In this document: positions 26,576-35,775 of the stretch, one piece after another
Layout: each line of letters starts with the position of its first letter
Position numbering within the stretch: position 1 is the stretch's first letter
Origin: Rhodothalassiaceae bacterium
Lineage (GTDB): Bacteria > Pseudomonadota > Alphaproteobacteria > Sphingomonadales > Rhodothalassiaceae
Reading direction: 5' to 3'
NCBI GenBank assembly: GCA_026004935.1
Contig: BPKC01000001.1
Location: 372,001-436,000, forward strand
DNA length: 64,000 nucleotides
Made by a program: the position numbers and the translations under genes
Notes under the pieces: generated by a model
Told to the model about the DNA's origin: nothing
The model's database searches: none
What the model saw: only the letters and a program-made list of their open reading frames with translations

Positions 26576-27676
26576 ATGTTCCCGCGGGGCGCGGCGGCGT
26601 CCGGCGGGAGGGACGGAGTGAGACGAACGATGCCTCTCGAGATCGATCCCCGGCTGTTCGAGCCCTCGCCCGAGCCGGAGCTGCCGCCCGGCATCGACCT
26701 GGAGGCCGAGATCCGGCGCCTGAAGCGCGCGCGCAACGCCGTGATTCTCGCCCACTACTATCAGGCGCCCGAGATCCAGGACATGGCGGATTTCGTCGGC
26801 GACAGCCTGGATCTCTCGCGCAAGGCGGCCGCGACCGATGCCGACGTCATCGCCTTCTGCGGCGTGCGCTTCATGGCGGAGGTGGCGAAGATCCTCTCGC
26901 CCGACAAGACCGTGGTGCTGCCGGACGAGCGCGCCGGCTGCTCGCTCGAGATCAGCTGCCCGCCCGAGGAATTCGCGGCCTTCCGGCGGGCGCATCCCGA
27001 CCATGTGGCGATCACCTACATCAACTGCTCGGCGGCCGTGAAGGCGGAGAGCGACATCATCGTCACCTCGTCCAACGCCGAGCACATCATCCGCCAGATC
27101 CCGGCCGACCGGCCGATCCTGTTCGCGCCGGACCGGCATCTCGGCGCCTTTCTCGCCCGCCGCACGGGGCGCAAGATGCTGCTGTGGCCGGGCGTGTGCA
27201 TCGTCCACGAGCGGTTTTCCGCGCGCGAGATCGCGAAGCTCAAGGCGCGCCACCCGGACGCGCCGGTCGCCGCGCATCCCGAATGTCCGGACGCCGTGCT
27301 GGCGCTCGCGGATCACGTGGGCTCGACGAGTTCGATCCTGAAATTCGCGACGACGCATCCCTCGCGCACCATCATCGTCGCGACCGAGCCGCACATCATC
27401 CACCAGATGCAGAAGCGCTGTCCGGACAAGACCTTCATCGGCGCACCCGGGGCGGATGGCAACTGCAACTGCAACATGTGCCCCTTCATGGCCATGAATT
27501 CGCTGGAAAAGCTCTACGTCGCGCTCCGGGATCTTGCGCCGCGCATCGAGGTGGACGAGGAGATCCGCCGGCGTGCGCTCGTGCCGCTGCAGCGCATGCT
27601 CGAGATGAGCCCGCAGACGGTGGGCGCCGGCGACGTGTCGATGATCGGCGAGGCCGTGCCCGCCGCGGTGCGCTGA
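26576..27676 (+). CDS. nadA: NadA, quinolinate synthase
   Basis: Condenses iminoaspartate with dihydroxyacetone phosphate to quinolinate in de novo NAD synthesis, using a 4Fe-4S cluster. Seen: 366 residues; [13 protein letters not shown], the substrate-binding opening; the three cluster cysteines in [15 protein letters not shown] and CNCNMCP; and [11 protein letters not shown]. The start at 26576 has AAGGA seven bases upstream; an internal ATG at 26630 would also give a full domain. nadB and nadC are not in the window, so the NAD genes are dispersed. Confidence 0.96.
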   Translation: MFPRGAAASGGRDGVRRTMPLEIDPRLFEPSPEPELPPGIDLEAEIRRLKRARNAVILAHYYQAPEIQDMADFVGDSLDLSRKAAATDADVIAFCGVRFMAEVAKILSPDKTVVLPDERAGCSLEISCPPEEFAAFRRAHPDHVAITYINCSAAVKAESDIIVTSSNAEHIIRQIPADRPILFAPDRHLGAFLARRTGRKMLLWPGVCIVHERFSAREIAKLKARHPDAPVAAHPECPDAVLALADHVGSTSSILKFATTHPSRTIIVATEPHIIHQMQKRCPDKTFIGAPGADGNCNCNMCPFMAMNSLEKLYVALRDLAPRIEVDEEIRRRALVPLQRMLEMSPQTVGAGDVSMIGEAVPAAVR

Positions 27677-27701
27677 ACGCGGGGCCGGATCGGGACAGTC
27701 C

Positions 27702-27968
27702 GTGAGCGGAAGAGATTCACCCGGGCGGGATGCGCACAGGCGGCGGCCGCGACTCGGCCGGCGGCTCGATCCCCGCAACACCCTGCTGCTGCTCAAGGGC
27801 GCGGTCTGTCTCGCGCTCGGGCTGGTGCTGCTGCAGGCGGTGGGACTCGGCTGGATTCCGGGCGAGCATCCGCTGGCCAATGCCGCGCTGCTCGGCGCGA
27901 TCCTCGCCAATGCCGCCGGAACCGTCTATTTCCTGCGCTATCTCTGGATCATCTGGGTGCGGCGCTGA
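27702..27968 (+). CDS. Small two-helix membrane protein, unknown
   Basis: I do not recognise it. Seen: 88 residues from a GTG at 27702; Arg-rich start, then two hydrophobic helices (LLLLKGAVCLALGLVLLQAV and AALLGAILANAAGTVYFLRY) and a basic end (IIWVRR). It follows nadA by 25 bp on the same strand, so it may be co-transcribed. Codon use matches its neighbours, supporting a real gene. Confidence 0.6.
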   Translation: MSGRDSPGRDAHRRRPRLGRRLDPRNTLLLLKGAVCLALGLVLLQAVGLGWIPGEHPLANAALLGAILANAAGTVYFLRYLWIIWVRR

Positions 27969-28080
27969 GCGTCCGGCGTCATCGTGATCACGACATCGTG
28001 AACGCCGGCGATTGGCACATCCGCCTGCGGTCGTGCTATCGGATCGGCTTGCACAGGCGGTTCTTCGGCGGAGGCGGATC

Positions 28081-29679
28081 ATGGCCGGCATGGCGATGGC
28101 GCCGCAGTGGCTGCTCGACAGCCTGCTGTTTCTGGCGGCGCTCTTCATCTTCATCGTGGGGCTCGGGGCGCTCGCCCTCGTCGTCCTCTTCGTCATCGAC
28201 ATCACGCAGACGAAGCACGCGATCCGGCGCAACTACCCCGTCATCGGCCGGATGCGCTATCTGCTCGAGCATCTCGGCACCTTCCTGCGCCAGTACATGT
28301 TCGCCATGGACTGGGAGGAGCAGCCCTTCAACCGCGCCCAGCGCTCCTACGTCTACCAGGCGGCCAAGAAGCTGCCCACCACGCGACCCTTCGGCTCCAC
28401 CCGCAACATCCGCGTGGCCGGCAGCGTGCTCTTCGTCAACGGCGCCTATCCGACGCTGGACCGGGATGCGGTGGAGCCGAGCGCGATCACCTTCGGCGCG
28501 GACAGCGCCCGCCGGCCCTACGAGACCCGGGCGCTGGTCAACGCCTCGGCCATGAGCTACGGCGCGCTCTCGCGCCCGGCGGTGCAGGCGCTCGCACGCG
28601 GCTGCGCGAAGGCCGGGGTGTGGATCAACACCGGGGAGGGGGGGCTTGCGCCCTATCATCTCGAAGGCGGCGGCCCGGTCGTCTTCCAGATCGGCACCGC
28701 CAAATACGGCGTGCGCACCAGGGACGGCCGGCTCGATCCCGAGCTGCTGAAGAAGGTCGCCGCGCACGAGCAGGTGCGGATGATCGAGCTCAAGCTCAGC
28801 CAGGGCGCCAAGCCCGGCAAGGGCGGCATCCTGCCCGCCGCCAAGGTGACCGAGGAGATCGCGCGCATCCGCGGCATCGAGCCGCACAGCGACTCCATCA
28901 GTCCCAACCGCCATCCGGAGATCGAAAACGCCGACGACCTCATCGACATGATCAACCGCATCCGCGACATCTCGGGGCTGCCGACGGGCTTCAAATGCGT
29001 GATCGGCGACTACGCCTGGCTCATCGAGGTGCTCGAACGGATCACGAAGCGCGGGCCCGAGCTCGCGCCCGATTTCATCACCATCGATTCCTGCGACGGC
29101 GGCACCGGTGCCGCGCCGGCGAGCCTGCTCGACTACGTCGGCCTGCCGATCCAGGAGACGCTGCCGCGGGTCGTCGATCTCGTCGCCGGCCATGGTCTGA
29201 AGAGCCGCATCCGCATCCTCGCCTCCGGCAAGATGATCACGCCGGCCGACGTCGCCTGGGCGCTGTGCGCGGGGGCCGACAGCGTCAACATCGCCCGCGG
29301 CCTCATGTTCGCGCTGGGCTGCATCCAGGCGATGAAATGCCACACCAACCGCTGCCCCACCGGGGTGACGACCCACGACCCGCGGCTCCAGCGCGGCCTC
29401 GTGGTGGCCGACAAGGCCGAGCGGGTCGCCAACTACATCCGCCACCTCGAGCACGAGGTCGGCGTCATCGCCCATTCCTGCGGGGTGAAGGAGCCGCGGG
29501 AGCTGACGCGCCGGCATGTGCGCATCGTCTGCCCCGACACCCGCACCATCGGCCTCGACGAGCTCTATCCCGATGTGGAGCCGGGCGCCTTCCTGTCGGT
29601 GCCGCCCGACGAGCTGAAGCGCCGTGCGGCCTGCGCGCCGCGCCCGCTCGCCGCGCTCACCGGCGGCGCCGGAGGATGA
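28081..29679 (+). CDS. Membrane-anchored FMN-binding glutamate-synthase-like protein
   Basis: Carries the FMN/3Fe-4S synthase domain of glutamate synthase without the amidotransferase domain. Seen: 532 residues from the ATG at 28081; one long hydrophobic anchor (about 10-42); then SAMSYGALSRPAVQALARG, INTGEGGLAPYH, KPGKGGILPAAKVTEEIA, DSCDGGTGAAPASLLDYVGLP and the Cys motif CIQAMKCHTNRCPTG. Known: such stand-alone proteins are common, and mostly uncharacterised; related enzymes include N-methylglutamate synthase subunits. With no partner gene nearby, glutamate synthesis cannot be assumed. Confidence 0.86.
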   Translation: MAGMAMAPQWLLDSLLFLAALFIFIVGLGALALVVLFVIDITQTKHAIRRNYPVIGRMRYLLEHLGTFLRQYMFAMDWEEQPFNRAQRSYVYQAAKKLPTTRPFGSTRNIRVAGSVLFVNGAYPTLDRDAVEPSAITFGADSARRPYETRALVNASAMSYGALSRPAVQALARGCAKAGVWINTGEGGLAPYHLEGGGPVVFQIGTAKYGVRTRDGRLDPELLKKVAAHEQVRMIELKLSQGAKPGKGGILPAAKVTEEIARIRGIEPHSDSISPNRHPEIENADDLIDMINRIRDISGLPTGFKCVIGDYAWLIEVLERITKRGPELAPDFITIDSCDGGTGAAPASLLDYVGLPIQETLPRVVDLVAGHGLKSRIRILASGKMITPADVAWALCAGADSVNIARGLMFALGCIQAMKCHTNRCPTGVTTHDPRLQRGLVVADKAERVANYIRHLEHEVGVIAHSCGVKEPRELTRRHVRIVCPDTRTIGLDELYPDVEPGAFLSVPPDELKRRAACAPRPLAALTGGAGG

Positions 29680-29692
29680 GACGCGCGGCGCT

Positions 29693-30658
29693 TCAGGCCA
29701 CCAGCGCCGCCATGCGCCGGATCACCTCTTCGGCCTCGGCCACCGTGCGCCGGACGATCTCGCCGGCGGGCAGGATCTCGTGCAGCGCGCCGACCCCCTG
29801 GCCGGCGGGCAGGCAGTCGCGCGCGGGATCGACGGGCTCGCGCACGCCCGTGATCGCGTTGATCACGCCCTCCCGGGCCGAGACCATCACCTGCATCGGG
29901 AAGGGCTGGATGCGCTCCGGCGTCTTCTCCCATTTCTCGACGTAAGGATTGCGGATCACCCGCATCGGCTTGCCGGAATAGCAGCGGGTGATGACCGTCT
30001 CATCCTCGCGGGCGGTGAGCAGCCGCTGCTTGTAGGCGGCCGCGGCATGGGCCTCCTCGCTTGCGATGAAGCGCGTGCCCATCCACACGCCCTGGGCGCC
30101 GAGGGCGAGGGCTGCGGCAAGCCCGCGGCCGTCGAAGATGCCGCCGGCCGCGAGCACCGGAATGTCCACCGCGTCCACCACCTGCGGCACCAGCGCCATG
30201 GTCGCGACCCGGCCGGTGTGGCCGCCGCCTTCGGTGCCCTGGGCGATGACGACGTCGACGCCGGCCTCGGCCGCCTTCACGGCATGGGCGACCTTGCCGC
30301 ACATGCTCATGACGATGATGCCGGCGTCGTGGAAGCGCCGGACGAGGCCGGCGGGAACCCCGAGACCCGAGACGAAGGCCTTCGCGCCCTCCTCGATGAT
30401 CACGTCGGCCGCCGCCTCCATCTGCTCGGGCAGCGCGGCGAGCAGATCGACGCCGAAGGGCCGGTCGGTCAGCTCCTTGACGCGGCGCATCTCGGCGCGG
30501 ATCTCCTCCGGCGTGCGTCCCGCCATGCCCAGCGTCCCGAAGCCGCCGGCCGCCGATACCGCGGCGACCACCTCCGCATAGGAGACGCCGCCCATGCCGG
30601 CGAGCAGCACCGGATGCGCGATGCCGAGCAGATCGCAGATCGGGGTTCGGATCGCCAT
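29693..30658 (-). CDS. Nitronate monooxygenase / 2-nitropropane dioxygenase-like flavoprotein
   Basis: FMN-dependent TIM-barrel enzyme of the NMO/FabK superfamily. Seen: 321 residues; GIAHPVLLAGMGGVSYAEV at the start; VVIAQGTEGGGHTGRVATMALVPQVVDAV with the conserved Gly-His flavin segment; PVLAAGGIFDGRGLAAALALGAQGVWMGTRFI with the phosphate-binding loop. Convergent with the glutamate-synthase-like gene (13 bp apart). In this family nitronate detoxification and enoyl reduction are hard to tell apart by motif alone. Confidence 0.87.
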   Translation of the reverse strand: MAIRTPICDLLGIAHPVLLAGMGGVSYAEVVAAVSAAGGFGTLGMAGRTPEEIRAEMRRVKELTDRPFGVDLLAALPEQMEAAADVIIEEGAKAFVSGLGVPAGLVRRFHDAGIIVMSMCGKVAHAVKAAEAGVDVVIAQGTEGGGHTGRVATMALVPQVVDAVDIPVLAAGGIFDGRGLAAALALGAQGVWMGTRFIASEEAHAAAAYKQRLLTAREDETVITRCYSGKPMRVIRNPYVEKWEKTPERIQPFPMQVMVSAREGVINAITGVREPVDPARDCLPAGQGVGALHEILPAGEIVRRTVAEAEEVIRRMAALVA

Positions 30659-30706
30659 GCCTGCCTTCTCCTGCCGCCGCCGCGGCGCGGTCCGCGTCCG
30701 CGGCGC

Positions 30707-30735
30707 TTGACCGCCTTCCGCCGCGACCTTAAGGC
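30707..30735 (+). promoter_or_regulatory. Candidate promoter of the MATE efflux gene
   Basis: TTGACC (30707-30712) and TAAGGC (30730-30735) are separated by 17 bp, about 60 bp before the MATE start. The -35 box is strong and the -10 box weak. Confidence 0.35.
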
Positions 30736-30796
30736 CGGCCGGCGGCGGGCGCCAGACCCGGCTTCGGGGAGGGCGCGGAAATCCGGGACCGGCGGC

Positions 30797-32116
30797 ATGT
30801 GGCGTGCGGAGCTCAGGGAACTGTGGCGGCTGGCGCTGCCCGCGATCGGCTCGCGGCTCGGGCTCATCGGTCTCGGCTTCGTCGACACCGTGCTCGTCGG
30901 CCGCTTCGCCACCCGCGAGCTGGCCGCGCTCTCGCTCGCCAATCGCGCGGCGGTGCTCGTGCTCATCGTCGTCTCGATCGGACTGCTGATGGGGGTGATC
31001 GTCGCCACCGCCCAGAGCCACGGCCGCGGCGATCCGGCGGCGACGGGGCGCGTATGGCGGCGCAGCATGCCCTACGCCTTCGCCCTCGGGCTCCTGATGG
31101 CGGCGGTGGCCGCGGCCTCGCCGCTGTGGATGCCGGCGCTGGCGGGCGACGAGGCGCTCGTTGCGCGCGCCGCGCGACTCGCCCAGATCCTGGCGATCGG
31201 CATTCCGGGCCACCTGCTGTTCTTCACCTGTGGCGCGTTTCTGGAGGGCATCAAGCGCCCCGTCGTGCCGATGACGATCCTGGCGCTCGCCAATCTGCTC
31301 AATCTTCTGCTCGACTGGGTGCTCATCTACGGCCTCGCCGGGCTGCCGGCGCTGGGGGCCGAGGGCGCGGCCTGGGCGTCGACGATCCTGCGCTGGACGA
31401 TGGCGGCGGCCGCGGCCGGCTACATCCTGCTCGCACCCTCCATGCGCCCGTTTGCGGTGCGGCAGGCCGGCCGCGAGCCCTGGCGCGCCTGGGCGCACCA
31501 GCGCGCGCTGGGCTACGCCTCGGCGGTCTCGATCGCCGCCGAGGTCGGCGCATTCGCCGGGCTCGCGCTGATCGCCGAGCGGCTGGGCGCGGCGGTGCTC
31601 GCCGGCCAGGAGATCGCGATCAACCTGCTCACCCTGCCCTTCATGCTGGCGGTGGGGCTGGGTTCTGCGAGCGCGGTGACCGTGGGTGCGGCGCGCGGGC
31701 GCGGCGACCAGGCGGCCGCACGCCGCTTCGGGCTGCTGGGGCTGTTCAGCAGCATGGCGGCGGCGGGCGCGGCCGGGCTCGTCATCGCCGCCCTCGCCGA
31801 GCCCCTGTTCTTTCTGCATTCGCGTGACGCCGCGCTGGCCGCCATCACCATTCCGGCGCTGCTGCTGATCGCCGCGATCGCGCCCTTCGACGGCGGCCAG
31901 GCCACCATCTCGATGGCGCTGAGAGGTCTCGGCGAGACCTGGTGGCCGACGGCGATCCAGATGTTCTCCTATCTCGGGGTCATGCTGCCGCTCGCGATCC
32001 TGCTGGCGTTGGACGCCGGCCGCGGCCTCGTCGGCCTGATGGAGGCGGTGCTGGCCGCGAGCGTCGTCTCGGTGCTGCTGCAGACGCTCCGCTTCCTGCG
32101 CGCGGCGGCGCGCTAA
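30797..32116 (+). CDS. MATE-family efflux transporter
   Basis: Cation-coupled exporter of drugs or metabolites, inner membrane. Seen: 439 residues, about 12 hydrophobic segments in two halves; LWRLALPAIGSRLGLIGLGFVDTVLVGRF, the usual opening; CGAFLEGIKRPVVPM and the paired GQEIAINLLTLPFMLAVGLGSASAVTVGAARG in the second half, as in NorM/DinF proteins. The stop overlaps by three bases the convergent nitroreductase remnant. Substrate unknown. Confidence 0.92.
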   Translation: MWRAELRELWRLALPAIGSRLGLIGLGFVDTVLVGRFATRELAALSLANRAAVLVLIVVSIGLLMGVIVATAQSHGRGDPAATGRVWRRSMPYAFALGLLMAAVAAASPLWMPALAGDEALVARAARLAQILAIGIPGHLLFFTCGAFLEGIKRPVVPMTILALANLLNLLLDWVLIYGLAGLPALGAEGAAWASTILRWTMAAAAAGYILLAPSMRPFAVRQAGREPWRAWAHQRALGYASAVSIAAEVGAFAGLALIAERLGAAVLAGQEIAINLLTLPFMLAVGLGSASAVTVGAARGRGDQAAARRFGLLGLFSSMAAAGAAGLVIAALAEPLFFLHSRDAALAAITIPALLLIAAIAPFDGGQATISMALRGLGETWWPTAIQMFSYLGVMLPLAILLALDAGRGLVGLMEAVLAASVVSVLLQTLRFLRAAAR

Positions 32117-32361
32117 AGCCAGCTGGTGATCGCCGCGAGCGGCTTGCGCGCAAGATCGGGGACGACGGCGTCCTCCGCGGGCCGGCCCGTCACCACGATC
32201 ATCACCGGTCGCTCGTGGTCCGGCCGCCCCAGGATTCCGCGCAGGAAACCCATGGGCGACGGCGTCCGGAACCGGCGCGCCCGCGCGATCATCTCCGCGT
32301 CCGGAAAGCGCGGAAAATCGGCCAGCGGCACCGGCCGGTATCCGGGTCGTTCCTCCGCCAT
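32113..32361 (-). pseudogene. Nitroreductase-family gene with an in-frame internal deletion
   Basis: Seen: an 82-codon frame with a normal ATG and stop. Residues 1-31 (GYRPVPLADFPRFPDAEMIARARRF) look like the N-terminus of FMN-dependent nitroreductases, and residues 32-82 (RTPSPMGFLRGILGRPDHER, then VVTGRPAEDAVVPDLARKPL) look like their C-terminus. The roughly 130-150 residue FMN-binding core between them is missing. The join is near 32262-32268. Inferred: a clean in-frame deletion of a once full-length gene, leaving no flavin site. It could still be translated, but not as a nitroreductase. Confidence 0.65.
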
Positions 32362-32396
32362 GGCGCCCCTCCTCCCGCCAGGCGCCGCGGCCCCGC

Positions 32397-32714
32397 CTAG
32401 AGGCTCGGCGCGATGGTGACCTTGAGCCCGTCGAGTTCGTCGGTGAGCTCGATCTGGCAGGACAGGCGCGAATTCGGCCGGTAGCTCTCCGTCTCGCTCA
32501 CGAGCTCGTATTCCTCCTCGCTCTGCGGCGGCAGGCGCTCGAGCCAGGCCTCGTCGACATAGACATGGCAGGTCGCGCAGGAGCAGCAGCCCCCGCAGAT
32601 CGCCTGCAGATCGTCGAAGCCGGCATCCCGGATCGCCTCCATCAGCGTCTCGCCCACCTCCGGCGTGATCTCCTTCGTGCGTCCGGACAGATCGGTCACG
32701 ATCACCCGCGGCAT
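32397..32714 (-). CDS. 2Fe-2S ferredoxin (adrenodoxin type)
   Basis: Small electron carrier. Seen: 105 residues; cluster ligands Cys40-x5-Cys46-x2-Cys49 and Cys86, the adrenodoxin spacing; EVGETLMEAIRDAGFDD before the cluster and SRLSCQI at the last ligand. Two further cysteines (43 and 44) sit inside the loop. It is 35 bp upstream of the nitroreductase remnant on the same strand, so it may once have shared a transcript with it. The partner reductase or oxygenase is not evident here. Confidence 0.93.
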   Translation of the reverse strand: MPRVIVTDLSGRTKEITPEVGETLMEAIRDAGFDDLQAICGGCCSCATCHVYVDEAWLERLPPQSEEEYELVSETESYRPNSRLSCQIELTDELDGLKVTIAPSL

Positions 32715-32876
32715 GAAACGCGCACTCCCTGCTCCTCTGCAACCCTGCCGAATGCCCCGCCCCCGCCCGCGGCGGCCTTGCGGACGGCCCCGCGGCCGGG
32801 CTAGCGAGGTCCTCCCTAGACGGCGGCGTGCCCGCCGGGCAAGCCCGGCGAGCGCCCGATCGCACGGAAGCGGCGG

Positions 32877-33503
32877 ATGACGGTGGCCGAAATCGATCCG
32901 CATGATCCCGCGGCCTTCGCGGAACTGGCGCGGCGCGATCCCCGCGTGGCGGCGGCGCTCGCCCGCCACGGCGTGCCGGCACCCCGCCGCCGGCCCGCGG
33001 ATCTGCGCACGCTGGCGCGCATCATCGTCGGCCAGCAGGTCTCGGCGCGGGCGGCGGCCACCATCTGGGGGCGGCTCGAGGCGGCGGCCGGCGGCGCCGT
33101 GACGGCGCAGACGATCCTCGGCCTCGGTGACGAGGCGATGCGGCGTGCGGGCCTGTCGCGCCAGAAGCGGCGCTATCTGCGCGCGCTCGCCGAGGCGGTG
33201 GCGGCGGGCCGGCTCGATCCCGGCGCACTCGGCGACCTGCCCGATGAGGAGGTGATCGCGGCGCTGACGGCGCTGCCCGGCTTCGGCGTCTGGTCGGCGC
33301 AGATGTATCTCATCTTCGCGCTGGCGCGGCCCGACGTCTGGCCGGCCGCCGATCTCGGGGTGCGCAGCGGGTTGCAGCTGATCCTCGGGCTCGCGGCGCG
33401 GCCGCAGCTCCATGAAGCCGACGCATTGGCCGGGCCCTTCCGGCCGCTGCGCAGCGCGCTCGCGCTGCTGGCCTGGCACGTGCTCCACAACGAACCGGCC
33501 TGA
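32877..33503 (+). CDS. DNA-3-methyladenine glycosylase II (AlkA-type HhH-GPD)
   Basis: Removes alkylated bases in base-excision repair. Seen: 208 residues; IIVGQQVSARAAATIWGRL, the family opening; the helix-hairpin-helix LPGFGVWSAQMYLIFAL; and catalytic Asp159 in PAADLGVR. GGAAG precedes the ATG. No iron-sulphur cysteine loop is present, as expected for AlkA rather than Nth/MutY. It lacks the N-terminal extra domain of E. coli AlkA, so it is the short bacterial form. Confidence 0.92.
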   Translation: MTVAEIDPHDPAAFAELARRDPRVAAALARHGVPAPRRRPADLRTLARIIVGQQVSARAAATIWGRLEAAAGGAVTAQTILGLGDEAMRRAGLSRQKRRYLRALAEAVAAGRLDPGALGDLPDEEVIAALTALPGFGVWSAQMYLIFALARPDVWPAADLGVRSGLQLILGLAARPQLHEADALAGPFRPLRSALALLAWHVLHNEPA

Positions 33504-33518
33504 CGGCCGCCGCCGTCT

Positions 33519-35624
33519 TCAGCCGGGGCCGCCGGCAAGGCCGTGGCAGGCGAGGATGAAGGCGTATTCCTCGGCGAGCTCGTCGAGCTTCGCATAGCGG
33601 CCGGACCTGCCCGCGTGCCCGGCCTCCATCTCGGTCTTGAGGATCACGGGACGATCGTCGCTGCGCCGCTCGCGCAGCCGCGCCACCCATTTGGCGGGCT
33701 CCCAGTAGGTGACGCGGGGATCGTTGATCCCGGCGGTGACCATGATCGGCGGATAGGCCTGCTCCAACACGTTCTCGTAGGGGCTGTAGGAGCGGATGTA
33801 GCGGAAGGCGTCCGCCGAGCGCAGCGGGTCGCCCCATTCCGGCCATTCGATGGGGGTGAGCGGCAGCGTCTCGTCCAGCATCGTGTTGAGCACGTCGACG
33901 AAGGGCACATGGGCGACGATCCCTGCCCACAGCTCCGGCGTCCAGTTGGCGGCGACCCCCATCAGCGTGCCGCCCGCGGAACCGCCCGAGATCGTGATGG
34001 CGCCCGTGCGCGCAAACCCCGCGGCGACCAGGTGGCGCGCCGCGGCGATGAAGTCGTGGAAGCTGTTCTGGCGCAGGAAGCGGCGGGCCTGTTCGTACCA
34101 TTCGCGCCCGCATTCGTCGCCGCCGCGGACATGGGCGATGGCGAAGGTCACGCCGCGCTCGAGCAGCGACAGACGGTGGCTCGAGAACCGCGGCCGCATG
34201 GCGATGCCGTAGGCGCCGTAGCCGTAAAGATGCAGCGGCCCCGGCCGCGGCCCATCCCGCCGCCGCACGAGGGTCACCGGGATGCGCGCGCCGTCGTGGC
34301 CGCGGGCGTGCATCCGCTCCTCCACATAAGCGTCGGGATCGAAGGGCCCGGCGATGGGCGCCTCCTTCAGGAGCCGGGGCTCGCGCGTCTCCGGATCCAC
34401 GTCGTACACCCGCGCCGGGCGCGCCAGCGAATCGACGCCGATGCGCACCGCCGGGGCATCGAGCTCGAAATTTTCCGCGAGATCGATGCTGGCTCCCACC
34501 GCATCGAGGCGCACCGGCCGGCATCGCCCGTCGCCGTCCAGGATCTCGAGGCATTCTTCGCCGGCGATGCGCGAGACCACGGCGACATGCCGGCGCAGAA
34601 CCGCAAAATCGAGGATGTAGCGGTCCTCGTCGCCGGTGATGAGCGGCTCCCAGGCGTCCTCGCCCGCATCCGCGCGCGCGGCGTAGAGGTCGAAGTCCGG
34701 CTGGCGGCGGTTCGAGCGGATGACGAGCCGGCGGCCGTCGTGGTCCACGGCGTATTCATGACCCGCCCGCCGCGGCGCGACGAGACGGGCCGGTGCGGCC
34801 GGATCCGCGGTATCGACGAGGCGCACTTCGCTCGTGTCATGGCTGGCCGACGAGACCACGAGAAAGCGCCGCGAGGCGGTCTTTGTGAGCGAGACGAAGA
34901 AGCCCGGGTCCGGCTCCTCGTAGAGCACGGCGTCTTCTTCCGCCGGCCGGCCGAGGCGGTGCAGCATCGCCCGCCAGGGCCGCCATTCGCGGTTGAGCGC
35001 GACATAGGCGAGCATGGGCTCGGCCGTCTCGAGGAAGACGGGCGCACCGATGGTCTCCGGGATCGGCTCGCCGACCGTCTCGCCGGTCTCCAGATCGCGG
35101 ACGACCAGCGTGAAGCGCTCGGCCCCGTCCCGGTCCATGGTCCAGGCGAGAAAGCGCCCGCAGGGGCTCGCCGCAAAGCCGCCCAGCCGGAAGGCCTTCG
35201 CCCCTTCGGCCAGCGCCGGCTCGTCGAGCACGAGCCGCCAGTCCTGCGGCCGGTCGAGGGGTGCGCGGTACCAGCGCCGGTGCTCGCATCCCGCCTCATA
35301 GCGCCACTGGTACAAGAAGGCGCCGAGGCGGAAGGGCACGCCGGCATCCTCCTCGACGATGCGCGCGCGCATCTCGTCCACGAGGACGCGCCGGAGGCCG
35401 GCGAGCGGCGCCATCACCGCGGCGAAATAGCGGTTCTCGGCCTCGAGATGCGCCCGGATTTCGGGATCGGCGACCTTGGGGTAGCCCGGATCGCGCAGCC
35501 AGGCATACGGGTCCTCCAGCGTGAGACCGTGATGGCTGACGCGCCGCGGCCGGCGGGCGGCCCGCGGCGGCGTCAGGTCCGCCGCCCAGGCGAAAGCTTC
35601 CATTCGTCCGTTCGTGTCGCGCAT
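33519..35624 (-). CDS. S9A prolyl oligopeptidase / oligopeptidase B
   Basis: Serine peptidase that cleaves short peptides, probably cytoplasmic. Seen: 701 residues; seven-bladed propeller in the N-terminal two thirds; alpha/beta-hydrolase domain with Ser549 in GGSAGG, Asp635 in NDPR and His670 in EAGHAG. The opening HGLTLEDPYAWLRD is typical of oligopeptidase B-like enzymes. The ATG at 35624 has AGGAGG nine bases upstream. It is divergent from the aminopeptidase P gene, a natural pairing for peptide breakdown. Confidence 0.93.
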   Translation of the reverse strand: MRDTNGRMEAFAWAADLTPPRAARRPRRVSHHGLTLEDPYAWLRDPGYPKVADPEIRAHLEAENRYFAAVMAPLAGLRRVLVDEMRARIVEEDAGVPFRLGAFLYQWRYEAGCEHRRWYRAPLDRPQDWRLVLDEPALAEGAKAFRLGGFAASPCGRFLAWTMDRDGAERFTLVVRDLETGETVGEPIPETIGAPVFLETAEPMLAYVALNREWRPWRAMLHRLGRPAEEDAVLYEEPDPGFFVSLTKTASRRFLVVSSASHDTSEVRLVDTADPAAPARLVAPRRAGHEYAVDHDGRRLVIRSNRRQPDFDLYAARADAGEDAWEPLITGDEDRYILDFAVLRRHVAVVSRIAGEECLEILDGDGRCRPVRLDAVGASIDLAENFELDAPAVRIGVDSLARPARVYDVDPETREPRLLKEAPIAGPFDPDAYVEERMHARGHDGARIPVTLVRRRDGPRPGPLHLYGYGAYGIAMRPRFSSHRLSLLERGVTFAIAHVRGGDECGREWYEQARRFLRQNSFHDFIAAARHLVAAGFARTGAITISGGSAGGTLMGVAANWTPELWAGIVAHVPFVDVLNTMLDETLPLTPIEWPEWGDPLRSADAFRYIRSYSPYENVLEQAYPPIMVTAGINDPRVTYWEPAKWVARLRERRSDDRPVILKTEMEAGHAGRSGRYAKLDELAEEYAFILACHGLAGGPG

Positions 35625-35775
35625 GTGCCGATGCCTCCTTGAACGCGCGCCCTTCATTGCGGCGGCGGCGTTCCGATTCAAGCCCGATCGGCCTTGCCTT
35701 CGCGCATGGCCCGGTGCGATAGGCTCATCGGCATCCGCGCGAAGACCGGCCGGGACATCACGGGAGACCACAGCC

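Noticed and set aside
29624-30796. Upstream extension of the MATE gene on the plus strand
   Set aside because: It is the antisense reading of the nitronate monooxygenase gene; the family N-terminus begins at 30797.
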